NCBI RefSeq assembly: GCF_000516985.1
Contig: NW_006917091.1
Coordinates: 4,175,022-4,239,021 of the forward strand
Reading direction: 5' to 3'
Source of the DNA: Pestalotiopsis fici W106-1
Taxonomy: Eukaryota > Ascomycota > Sordariomycetes > Amphisphaeriales > Sporocadaceae
DNA: 64,000 nucleotides
A program made the translations under genes and the position numbers. The notes below the pieces were generated by a model that was given only the letters and a program-made list of their open reading frames with translations, made no database searches and was not told the origin of the DNA. Below, one piece after another: positions 37,701 to 48,548 of the stretch; the stretch's first letter is position 1, and every line of letters begins with the position of its first letter.

Positions 37701-39530
37701 ATTCGATTTCCTCGAAATCCGTGGTTTCGTTGGATTTCGTATCCGAATTCGGTTTTAGGTAATTTAAACCGATTATACGGGTTTTTTTTATTATTTTTAG
37801 TAAATTTATAGCTAAATATGCCATATTAGGCTTTAATTTATTAGCTAAATATAAAAAAAATCTACGTTTTTTTTAATTTAACGTAATAAAAGGCCTATTT
37901 TTAGAATTATATAATTTATTCCCGTTTATAATACCGCCTTTTTAGTAATATAATTAGCCGAATATAATATTTAGCGGAAATTCCGGTATATAAAGCACGT
38001 TTAATAACGTTATTTTACGTATTTTCCGGTTAATTTCAAAAGAAAACGTAATATTTCCAATTCTTTTTAAAAATACTTTTCCACTACCTATAATAATCGG
38101 TAAAAAATCCGATTTTATAATAAAATTATCGAATAAATGCTTATTATTCGATATATACTTTAAAAAATTAGTATTATATAATTACTAGTCTTTAGGAAAG
38201 GTAGTTAGTTTTTTTTTTTTCGAATTATTCGAAATATTCGAAAAAATATAAAACGATTCGTTTTCGTCCGAATTTTCGTTACGGGGTAAATTTCCCTATT
38301 TTTTAAATTTCTAATTCGTAGTAAATATAATCGAATTTAAATTATTCGACTTATTCGAATTATTCAAATTATTAAAATTATTCGAATTATTCGATTTTTT
38401 TTATTTATTCGATTTATTCGAATTTTTCCTATTTCCGCTTTAAGTTTCCTATTAATTTTAATTAAATCGGGGGAACCGGGATTTCTTATTATCCGTATAA
38501 TAAAAATTTCTTATAGCCGTATTAGGGTTCCGTCGGTTTTTATCTAATATATCCGTAATTAACCCTTTAAAAGTAAATAGATTTAAAAACCGTAAAACAT
38601 TACGTTAACGGTCAGCCCATATAGGGTAAATTAATTAAAAGGCTATAATAAAAATCGTTTTTTAATCGATATTATCGATTTTAGCTTTAACGCTAAAAAG
38701 CTTTAAAATATATCTTTTAAAAATAAATATAAACTCGTTTAACGAATTATAATTTTCGAATTTAATTATATAAAATTCGAAATATAATTGCTAATATAAT
38801 ATAAAATTAATGCTTTAATAAGCTGATTATAAGGTAGATAAGGCTTTATATAAATTTATTTTATCGAAAATTAAATTTAACGGTTTTATTATTAAATTTT
38901 AACGAATTAGAAGCAATGCCTAGGCTTTTTAAATATTAGTTATACCGTTATATATATCGGTAGTTTTAAAAAACCGATCGATTCCTAACAATTTAAAATA
39001 TAACTATAACATAAATTTTTACGTATTCTAATTTCCGGATCCGGAAAGTTTTTATTTCTCCGGCATTTAGTATCCGGCAATAATACGAATAAAATAATTT
39101 ATTTTACCGAATTTTTGCCGTTATAACGGTATAATTATCGTTAAAAACGGTAAAAGAATCGTTAAAAAAAATAAAACTAAAAAAATTAATTTTTTTATTT
39201 TATCGATAAAATATATAAAGGGATTTAGGTATTATAATATAATATAGCAGGTATTATAAGGTGCTATAGCAAATCGGCTATTATAATAAAGATTAATTAT
39301 AAGTAACTTTATAGCCGTTATATAGCTATAACGGGTAAAATCACTATAATTAGCTATTTAACTATAGTTTTCGATATAATTACGGCTTATATAGGCTTAT
39401 ATATAGGCCTATAAAGGATCGGCTATTATAACGGAATTCCAGAGTTTACGTTAAATCAATTCGTTTAAGAGAGCGGCTATAGTTTTCGATAATAAATCCG
39501 GTATCCAAATATAATCGATATTATACCAAA

Positions 39531-39542
39531 CCGGGCTTATAA
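39531..39542 (-). other. Primer-binding site of copia B (half-tRNA-iMet type)
   Basis: Two bases inside the 5' LTR the minus strand reads TTATAAGCCCGG, identical to the copia A site. This supports one shared primer, the 5' half of initiator tRNA-Met. Confidence 0.55.
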
Positions 39543-39544
39543 CT

Positions 39545-40170
39545 TATTTTAAAATATAATTAATAAATTATAAATTTAAGCATAGGGAAGCGTTTATATA
39601 ATTCGTAAAATTAGGCCGTAAAAGGTAATTATAAGGCTATATAACTAATTTATTAAAGCTTAAGGAAAAAATAACTAATTATAAAGGAATAACTACCTTT
39701 TATACCTATAAAATTAATTAATAAAAATATTTTAAAATATATTACTAATAAATTAAATTTATAATTAAGTTAATTAGTAATAAGGTTAATTTATAATCGA
39801 AAAAACCATCGAAATCTATAAATTTTTATAATATAAGTTACCCTATAACCCAAGGCTATTATAGCCAGGTACATTAGCTATATTTAATAAGGCTGGATCT
39901 AATAGAACGTTCCACTAAATTCCAGTAAGTTCTAATGGCTATAATAACTATAACAATTAATTATAATAATTTATTAACTATATAGCACTATAAATAATAA
40001 CTATAAATAGTGCTATATTAACTATAGGTTAGTATAGGGTAAGTTCCACTGATTTCCTATATATCGTTTTTTAACGATATCTTGATAGGTTTTATAGCTG
40101 TTATAACGATATAATATGCGTTATAAAGCTAATTTTATGCATTATACGATGCTATATTAACATCCGTGCA
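39545..40170 (-). repeat. Copia B 5' LTR
   Basis: 626 bp. On the minus strand it opens TGCACGGATG. It retains more G/C than its partner (for example GCATCGTATAATG), so it suffered somewhat less C-to-T change. Confidence 0.85.
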
Positions 40171-41149
40171 ATAATAATTTTTTACGTAAATAATATTTTG
40201 ATTTTATATCGAAAAAAGTATAAAGACATAAAAAAGAAATTTTTTAATTAAATTAAAGGGAGATATAAACTTAAATTAAAAAAAAAATATAGCTTAGTTC
40301 TTTAATATACGTATTAAAAAAAATAAAATTAAAAAAACACTATTTCTCTTATATAACGCTTATATCGAAAAAATTTACGCTAAATTTAGGGTAAATAATA
40401 ATTTTTATATTTTAATAATACCGATTTTATGCGAATTAATATTAAAATATATTAAAAGCGTTTTAAAATAAAAAATTAAAAAATATTAAAAGCTTATTAG
40501 GTATATCTTATATATAGCTATTATTATCCGATTAAATATAGCTTTTTTAGCTATTTTGCTTTTATATTTTTTTATAAATCCCGGACTTTTATATTTTAAA
40601 TACGGATTTTAGGTTTTAAAATATTTATACGGAATTAAATACTTAAAAATCTAATATAAAAAAAGTAAAAAAGCCTAAATTTTAACAATAGCTAATAATA
40701 CTTTATTTATTAATAATCCTAAATTAAAATATAATTTTTAAAAGTATATTATTAAGCTTTTCGGTAATTTAATAATATAAAAAGCCTTAAAATAAGCGAT
40801 AATTCTAACTAATACTATAAAAGCTAAGCTTTTTGCTTTTTTAAAAATAAGCAAAAAAACTATAGCGTTTTAACGCTTTTACAAAAATATTTAGCTTTAA
40901 TTTAAAAAAACTTAAAATATTTATTGCGATAATTAATAAATAATTCGATTAGTTATTTATAAAGCTTTATAGGTTATTATTAAATTTAAATATATTAATT
41001 TAAATAATATATAGCTTAAATAAAAATATATAAAAAATATTTTTATTATTATATATTTAAGCATTAAGCATATATTAGTAAATAGGCTTATAAAAGCATT
41101 ACCGAAATAAAAGTTTAAATAATTTATCGTATATTTAAATTTAAAAATC

Positions 41150-43300
41150 GTAATACTAAAAGTAAAATAAGCTATTATTTTAAAAATTTAAAAAAAATAA
41201 AAACACGAAAATACGGCTTAATAAGCCAAAATATAAAGGCTTAAAAACTATAAAAATAAACGGAGAACGAAAATATTATTTTTAAATTTATATATTTTAC
41301 CTTTTAACCGTTTTACCGTTTTTTAGCTTAATAAACTGCTATATACCCTTTTTATATTAATTTTTATTTTTTATTAAAAGCGTAATTTTAAAAAAACTTT
41401 TTATCCCGCTTATATAAGCTTTTAAATAAAATTTTTTTTTAACCTAGCTAATATAAAAATAAGGTAATTTTAATTATAATTCGGAATTAATTTTTAATAC
41501 GCTTTTTAGCGTTTTTATAATTATAAAAAACAAACGTATAACCGATTATACGGGGATCTTTAGCTTAAAAAATTAATTAATAATTTTCGAAAAGCAAAAA
41601 AAAAAATATTTATAAAATAATATAATTATAATTATTATTAAAATAGCGTTTATAACGGTTTTTATTTTTAATAATATAATATAGCTTATTAAAACGGCTT
41701 TTTATAACGCTTTTTAAATAATAAAAGCAGGGTTTTTAAAATTTGCTAATAATACGCTTAAAAGGCTTTTTAAACGAGGAAAAAAAATTAAAAACGCTTT
41801 TTAAAAAAAATCGGCTTTTTTGCATTATAATAAAAGCGACCTTAAGCTAAGGCTAAAAGCTTATTACGGCGAAATTAATAAAAAGATTTAGGGATAAAAG
41901 TATTATTTTTGGTACGAATTAAAAGATTATCGGTTTTAATAAATTTAAAAACCTAAAATCGATAATAAAAGTGGCGGTTAAAATAAAAAGGGTTTTTAGG
42001 CTTATTAAAGCTAATAGCTTAAAATTTGCGAGCCCGATTAGCTTTACGATTTCGGTTAGCCTATTTAATAAAAAAAAAATAACGGCTAAAAAATTCGTTA
42101 ATATTAATAAAAAATTCGTTAAAATTTCTAAAATTAAGAATACTAATTAAATTAATACTAACTATCGAAATATTTCGAAAAGCTTTAAATAGCTTTTTTT
42201 TTTAAAAAACTAACTTTAAATTCGAAATTGGTTTTAAGCTTAGGATTAAAATTGCTAAATTTAAAATTAATTTCGAGATTAAATTCTAATTCGAAAAAAA
42301 AAAGTTCGAAAAATCGATAAAAATTGCGCCTAATATATTTTATATTTATATTTGCTCCGCTAAAGCTTATTAAGCTCGGGGATTTAGGTTAGGCGGGAAT
42401 TCGTAAATAAAAAAAATTATAAAATTTTTAAAATAACGAAATTAGGGAAAAATAAGAATAAAACTAATAAATAATAGCTCGTTAAAAAAATTAAATCTAA
42501 AAAATAAAAGTTATTAAAAAAAAGCTTTATTATTATTATTTCGGCTAGTTTTAGCTTTAGCGAGCTTAAGGGTAATTTAGGAACGACGATTAGCAGTTTT
42601 ACGCTTAGCAAAACGGTAAAACTAATTATCGGGACGGCGAAAGGTAATTAAAAATAAGCGGACGGAGTTTTTAAAGCTTTTATTACGCTTAAAAAAGAAG
42701 CGTTTATCTTTAGGCATCGTAACGGCAAATTTTAAAAGCTTAATAACGATAATAAGTTTAAAAATAAAAAAAAAGAAATTTAAAATTAATAAAGCTTAAA
42801 AAGCTAAATTAAATAAATCCGGAGGGATTTAAAAATATAAATATATAATAAAAAAGGAAAAAATAAAGCTTAATATATAAAAAGGAAGTTTTCCTTTTAT
42901 AAAAAGGAAAAATTTACGGTTAGGATTTATTAATTAGAAAATTAATTATTAATTTTAAAGCAAAAAATAAATTAATAACAAATTTTTATAAATTAGAAAA
43001 TCTAAAATCGGACGGAATAAATAATAATTATTAATTTTAAAAAGGCAGTTATTAATTTTAAAATTAATTATTTTTTAGAAAATTAGCTATAGGGTCGCTT
43101 AAAGCCGAAAAAAAAAAAGCTTACAAAACTTAGGAAAAATAAGATAAACGGACGTTAATAAAAATTAGTTTTTTAGTTAAATAATTATTTAATCGCTTAA
43201 AAAGAAGTTAGAAACTAAAATTAAATATTAAGAACTAAAAATATATATTTTAAATATATAATTTTTAAGCTTTTTTAAGACGTTAAATTAGCTTAGGGGG
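41150..43300. other. Unexplained 2.1 kb between copia A pol and its 3' LTR
   Basis: The copia A RNase H frame ends near 41140 but the purine-rich AGGGGG and 3' LTR start only at about 43296. The stretch is AT-rich, with several Lys/Asn-rich broken frames. On the minus strand, a frame from 42720 opens MPKDKRFFFKRNKS and runs to a stop after about 35 codons. I do not recognise any product. It could be an extra 3' ORF of the element or another nested relic. Confidence 0.5.
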
Positions 43301-43302
43301 TA

Positions 43303-43523
43303 TATAACGGGATATTTACTTTATATATTTATAATTTTTAAAAGGACTTTTAAACTAGACTAATTAAGCTTTATAAGAATTTTTAAATAAATATATAAAT
43401 ACGATTTACCCTTTATTTTATTTATATAAAATTAGATTATTTTTAATTATTTATTTATGCCTATACACCGCTTTTATCAGGTAATATCGAAACCCTAAAT
43501 CACAAACTCCTCTGATTTTTATA
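43303..43523 (+). repeat. Copia A 3' LTR
   Basis: About 221 bp opening TATAACGGG where the 5' copy has TGTGACGGG. It is preceded by an AGGGGG purine tract. Its right half keeps more G/C (CACAAACTCCTCTGA) than the 5' LTR. Confidence 0.7.
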
Positions 43524-44080
43524 GTTTACCGTATTTAAAAGGCTAGCAATTTATATTTATAAAATATACCGCTAAAATATAAAGCCGCTATTTTAATTTT
43601 TATAGCGAAATATTTAGTGTTTTTACAATTATAACCGTCCGAATTAAGGATTTATATATTTAAATTTTATTAATAACTTATTAAATTAAAAATAAAAATA
43701 TTATATATATTTTTATATTTAATTATATAAATTATTTAAAAATTATATTTTATATAAATTATATTTATGCCGTACGGCAAATCTATATTAAATTAAAAAT
43801 TTAGGCATAATATTAAACTACTCCTTTAATATGCATTTAATAAAATATTAACGAAATAAAAAAAAAGTATAATAAACCGTACGCAATAATATATTATAAA
43901 TAGGATATATTTTACCCGGATATATTTTATATTACTAATATTAAATATTTTTCCGTATTATAATAAAAGCTGCTTTTGCAACGGAAAATTCTTTCGGTTT
44001 ATAATTAGCTAATAGCTATTCGCTATTATTTAAAAAAATAATTATTCGTTAAAAATAGCGATATAATCGTATATCTTTTA

Positions 44081-44201
44081 AGCCCGAGCCCGAGCTAAAG
44101 CCGAGTTAAAGCCTAAGCTAAGCCCGAGCCTAAGCCCGAGCCTAAATTAAGCCCGAGCCTAAGCCTAAGCCTAAGCTAAGCCTAAGCCGAGCCCGAGCCG
44201 T
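44081..44201. repeat. Hexamer-like array of AAGCCT/GAGCCC units
   Basis: About 120 bp of irregular six-base units of the types AAGCCC, GAGCCC, AAGCCT and GAGCTA, standing out as G/C-rich inside AT-rich DNA. Purine and pyrimidine runs alternate strictly by strand. It looks like a degraded minisatellite. Confidence 0.75.
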
Positions 44202-44269
44202 TTTTAAATTCGAATAATAAAAAAATATCGGGCGAGCCTATAAATTATATTACCTTAATATTCCCAGGA

Positions 44270-44510
44270 TAAAAGTATAACCCAAATTAAAACCTTAAAA
44301 GTGACCTAGGTCAAAAGTGTGACCCAGGATAAAAGTGACCTAGGATAAAAGTGTGACCCAGGTTAAAAGTGTGACCCAGGTCAAAAGTGTGACCCAGGTC
44401 AAAAATAAAAGTGTGACCTAGGTTAAAAGTGTGACCCAGGTTAAAAATAAAAGTGTGACCCAGGTTAAAAGTGTGACCTAAAATAAAAGACCCAGGTTAA
44501 AAGTGACCAC
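44270..44510. repeat. Minisatellite, unit about 18 bp
   Basis: More than ten copies of a unit close to GTGTGACCCAGGTCAAAA, some truncated to GTGACCTAGGATAAAA and some with an AATAAAA extension. GACCCAGGTC within the unit is a near-palindrome. Sequence variants are mainly C/T changes (CCCAGG to CCTAGG), consistent with mild RIP. Confidence 0.85.
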
Positions 44511-47500
44511 CGGGAATTAAAACTATTCTAATATTATTTTAAAAATAGGAGTATTTTAATACCGTAAAAAAATATAACTTAAAATAAATTGCCTTAATAT
44601 ATACCCGTTTATATTTTTTAATTATATTTCTTTTTTATCGTTAGCAAATACGGACGATTTATATCCGATATTAATATTATATAATTACCTTAGCTAAATT
44701 CCATATAATAAATTATTGCTATCGATAAATATATATTTCGGCTAGCTATATATTTCGCAAATTACGTAAAAAATATTTTTAAATATTAAATATTTTTACC
44801 GTAAAGCATTTAAAATTAATATAATATTTATTTCGATAAAATTATATAAGCAAAAAATAACAAGAATATTAGTTATTACGGAATAATAATTAATTCTAAA
44901 TTATTATTTTTAGCGGGCCGAAATATTTCCGGATAAAAATTCCCGGTAGGTCCGCCTAATATATATAGATATTAGTGCCGGATATAAATCGGCCGTGCTT
45001 AATAACGAGAGAAAAGAGATTTTAAAAAAAAGGCCAATTTTTTTCGCGGTTATAATTTTATACGGTAAAATGCTTTCAGCATTTATTTTATTTTAATAAA
45101 TAATATATAATAATAACGTAATAGCATTAATTTTATAATTTTAAAATAACAGCTTCGCATATAATATATATAGATTTATATAATTTAATAATTCGATAAA
45201 TTAAATTTTAACACGACCCAGCCTTATTATTAAAATTGCGATAATTCTAAATCGGTATTAATTCACGTATAAAGCTTAAAACGCTCTTTTATCTTCCGGC
45301 GTATTCGTTATAATCTGCTTTGCTAATAAGCTAATTATAGCTTACGCTATATTAGCGACCTATAATTATAATATAAATTATAAAAGGTATTATTTTAAAA
45401 ATACGAATTTATATAATATTAAATAACATTATTTTATAAGGATAAATAAACTATTTTCTATTTTTTATCGTATATATTATATTATATATAACATAATTTA
45501 TAAATACCTCGCTCGTTTTAGCAACAGTATTAAACTTAAAGCCTTTTATATTCTAAATTATTTATTAATTATACTACCTTAATATATAAAATAATAAAAT
45601 TATCTTTTATTTACTCTAATATTTTTTCGTTAAATAAGTTATAGCTAAATATTTTTTCGGGATTTTAATGCTAACCGATTAAATCGCATTATATTTCCAA
45701 AATATTCGCAAACCGCGAAATAATTACTATTTAACTAGCGAAGCACCACGTTAAGCTCACAAATAAAATCCGTATATATTATAATAAAATCCGCAAAAAT
45801 AGCTAAAAAGCATTTAAAAGCAAAAAAAAAAAATAATAATAAAAATTTATCCTTAACTAATAATTTTAATAAAAAAAAGCTTTACCGTTAACTTCGCCTT
45901 TTTTAGCTAAATAAGAAATCCGATACTAAAAAGCAATAGCGAACTCGTTTACTAAAAACCAAAGAAAAATATCTAAAAAAGTTACTTAACCATAAAAAAT
46001 TACGAAACGGATTTAATAAGCTTTTAAAAATCCCAGGTCTTTAGTATAATATAACGCTAAGCATATTTTATAAGCTCGCGAATATAAAATACGATAAAAT
46101 AAATCGGCAAATTTATTAAAAGGAAAATTATATTTATTAATAATATATATAAAAATTTCTAAATTACTTAAATTATATTTACATAATTTAAAAAAAGATC
46201 TTAGGCGGAAATATTATATCCATAAAAGCCACGGATAACAATATAATATAAATTATCGAACTAATATATCCTAAATATTTACCCGCAAATAAGCGAATAT
46301 TACGACTTTTTTTCGATAAAGGCCGGATCTTCCGAAATATTAGTTATACCAAGCGTAAAAAACTTTAAAAAAACCTCATATCAATAAAATGCATAATTCC
46401 CTTTTTATACTCTTTATTTAAAAAATGCAATATATCTTTTTCCCTATGCCAGGAATATAAAATATATCGTCGGCAGCTAAAATAAAATAATTATATATTA
46501 AGCATTATAATAATGCTTCCACTAAAGCGAAAAATCATTAATCCAAGCGTAATCGATAATCGAAAAGGCGAAAATAATTTTTAAAATTAAATTAAAACCG
46601 TCGACCGTAAAAAAACGCTTTAGCATAAGCCGGCGGCAACTTTAGCTATATATAATAAAGCACTTTACTTAAATAACTCCCCTTTCGACCAGCTCACGCG
46701 GGTAGCGTATTACTAATATTAAATTAAAAATATCCGATAAAAGCGTTTTATACAGCTTTGCTTTATTAGCTTATCGACTAAGGTTTTAAAACGATAACAT
46801 TTTGCGCTTAAAAAAGCGGTCTCCGGATAAGGAAATTATACGCAAAGCTTTGTTATACGCTCGGATTTTTAATATATATAAATATAATACTAATTTTTTC
46901 GAATTAATTTTAAATTAAATTATAAAATTTATTAATATTACTAAACGGTATTTTAAATAGCTAAAGAATATTAAATCTCGGAGGGGTAACGTAAAAACGC
47001 AATATAAATACGGATACCCCGACCGTATAAATAATTAATTTAATAAAAAATACTTTTTTTATAATAAAATAATATAATTTTACGATTTAATAAAAGGTAT
47101 TATATCGCTTTTTATTAAAAAAATATATTTTTTAGGTATTTTTCGGTAAAAACTTTATTTAAAAATCCGTCGAATTTATATTTATTTAAAAAAAATAAAA
47201 AAAATATAAATAAATAAAATAATAATAAAATCTGGCAAAATTAGCGATATTTTATAATTTTATAGAAATTATAAAGCGATATTAAATATTAATATTAACA
47301 CTAAATTATAAACGTATTAGCTATAGCTTTTTTAGCTTATTTATATAATTATTTAAATTAGCTTTTATCCGTAGGATTTTTATTTACGTAATTAAAAAAC
47401 TAAATAATAGCTAATTCGTAAGCGAATAAATATTAATCCAGCGCGAATTAAGCCGAGGGGTTATTTCCCGAATTTTTTTAAAATTTTTATTAAAGCTTAA

Positions 47501-47941
47501 AAAACTATAAATTATTTTTATTTCCCGCGAAAATAACGAATAGCGTTTTATTTTATAATTTTTAAAAAATAATTTATTTAATATTAAATAAACGGCAAAA
47601 ATATTTATAGCGAATAATTTAAAGCTATTTATAATTATTAAATTGCGTATATAGCTAATTTTTTTATATAAATATTATAATATAATTTTATTATATTTTA
47701 CGCAAAATATTATTTTAATTCTTAAAAATAAAGCTTATATTATTAATAAATTAATATCCTTAATAAAAGGATTACGCTTTAGTAATAAATTATTAAAACA
47801 GGATTTTAAATATTCTCCCGGATTTTTTATATTTTTTATTTATTTAATTTAATTATCCTTAAAGCTTTATTCTTTTTTTTTCCTTTCCTTTCTCCTTTCG
47901 GGATATATTATATACGTATATAATCTAATTAAAAGGAAAAA

Positions 47942-48104
47942 AATTATAATAACAGTCACACAGGCAAGACCATTATGCTAATAATCCTAAAAAGACCAGC
48001 TATATCGGCGTATACCGATACGCCTGCGTATCTTATTATATTAATAATATAGCATAGCATAATATAGCGTATTATAATGCCTATTTATTTATTTATCCGT
48101 TATA
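47942..48104 (+). repeat. 163-bp direct repeat, left copy
   Basis: It matches 48386-48548 without length change. It contains ACCAGCTATATCGGCG and a hairpin of GGCGTA and TACGCC arms. Most differences from the right copy are C/T or G/A. Confidence 0.75.
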
Positions 48105-48385
48105 ATTATCCCCCTTTTTACAGAGGCTCGACCTCGAAATTTAAAGGTTTTGCTAGCTATTCGTTAGCGTATCGGCTACGGTATTATATCCGGCTTATTA
48201 GGATTAATTATAATATAATAATTTAATCCCTAGGATATTTATAGCGTTTATTTTCGCTAAAATAGCGCTTTATTAGCTTATACGAAAACGCTTATACCCG
48301 ATATTAGCACGGTACCGTCGTTCGTCCCCGACCTAGGAACCGAATATATATCCTTTTGCGTTAATAAACCGGTATACGCTAATAT

Positions 48386-48548
48386 AATTATAATAATAAT
48401 TACGCAGGCAAGACTATTATATTAATAATCCTAATAAAACCAGCTATATCGGCGTATACCGATACGCCTGCGTATCCTATTATATTAATAGCATGGCATA
48501 GCATGGCATGGCGCACCACAGTGCCCATCCATCCATCCATCCGTTATA
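48386..48548 (+). repeat. 163-bp direct repeat, right copy
   Basis: It is the less degraded copy, retaining GCATGGCATAGCATGG and an ATCC run near its end. With the left copy it brackets a 281-bp spacer, giving a 607-bp unit with the look of a short non-autonomous LTR (TRIM-like) element. Confidence 0.75.

Larger units (their letters stand above)
34141..40170 (-). mobile_element. Copia B: complete Ty1/copia retrotransposon relic nested in copia A
   Basis: The element is 6,030 bp with two 626-bp LTRs and the flanking duplication ATAAT at 34136-34140 and 40171-40175. It is read on the minus strand. A GAG-pre-integrase remnant lies at 37824-37519 with EKWYKRFSYPSYDILAKIA and CESYISGKF. The RT has IYVDNFLIF at about 35755-35730 (expected Y-V-D-D), and RNase H has GYSDADFA near 35235. 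A further open fragment lies at 36664-36365. Stops are scattered through all domains, so it is dead. It lies precisely between two codons-worth of copia A RT, proving it inserted later. Confidence 0.85.
29394..43523 (+). mobile_element. Copia A: Ty1/copia retrotransposon relic split by copia B
   Basis: Copia A has matching terminal repeats at 29394 and 43303, with a constant 13,909-bp offset. On the + strand the integrase-RT polyprotein is heavily mutated but recognisable: KFKARLIAKGDL near 33758, AFLNAF near 33911, YGLKN near 34014, EEPCLFYN near 34101. At 34140 the frame is cut by copia B and resumes at 40176 with FYVNNILILYRK, the Y-V-D-D motif with both Asp turned to Asn. RNase H follows to about 41140, ending near KHILVNRLIKALPK. 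Every stop seen fits a C-to-T change. Between the end of pol and the 3' LTR lie about 2.1 kb not explained by a standard copia. Confidence 0.8.
43524..47941. other. AT-rich RIP-like DNA with unidentified relics
   Basis: This stretch contains the two tandem arrays listed separately. On the minus strand between about 46800 and 45650, long quasi-frames are broken almost only by TAA, TAG and TGA. They include KKVVIFAYLRV, NEFAIAF and ELNVVLR and are rich in hydrophobic residues. I cannot name the product. The rest shows no recognisable content. Confidence 0.5.

Noticed and set aside
29389..43528. 5-bp target duplication around copia A
   Set aside because: AATAT on the left is not repeated on the right for any plausible LTR end.
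43524..44080. Continuation of the gypsy element right of copia A
   Set aside because: I tried three frames and found no convincing RNase H or integrase motifs; left as unknown.
44270..44510. CRISPR-like array
   Set aside because: Units are contiguous without unique spacers and the genome is eukaryotic; it is a minisatellite.
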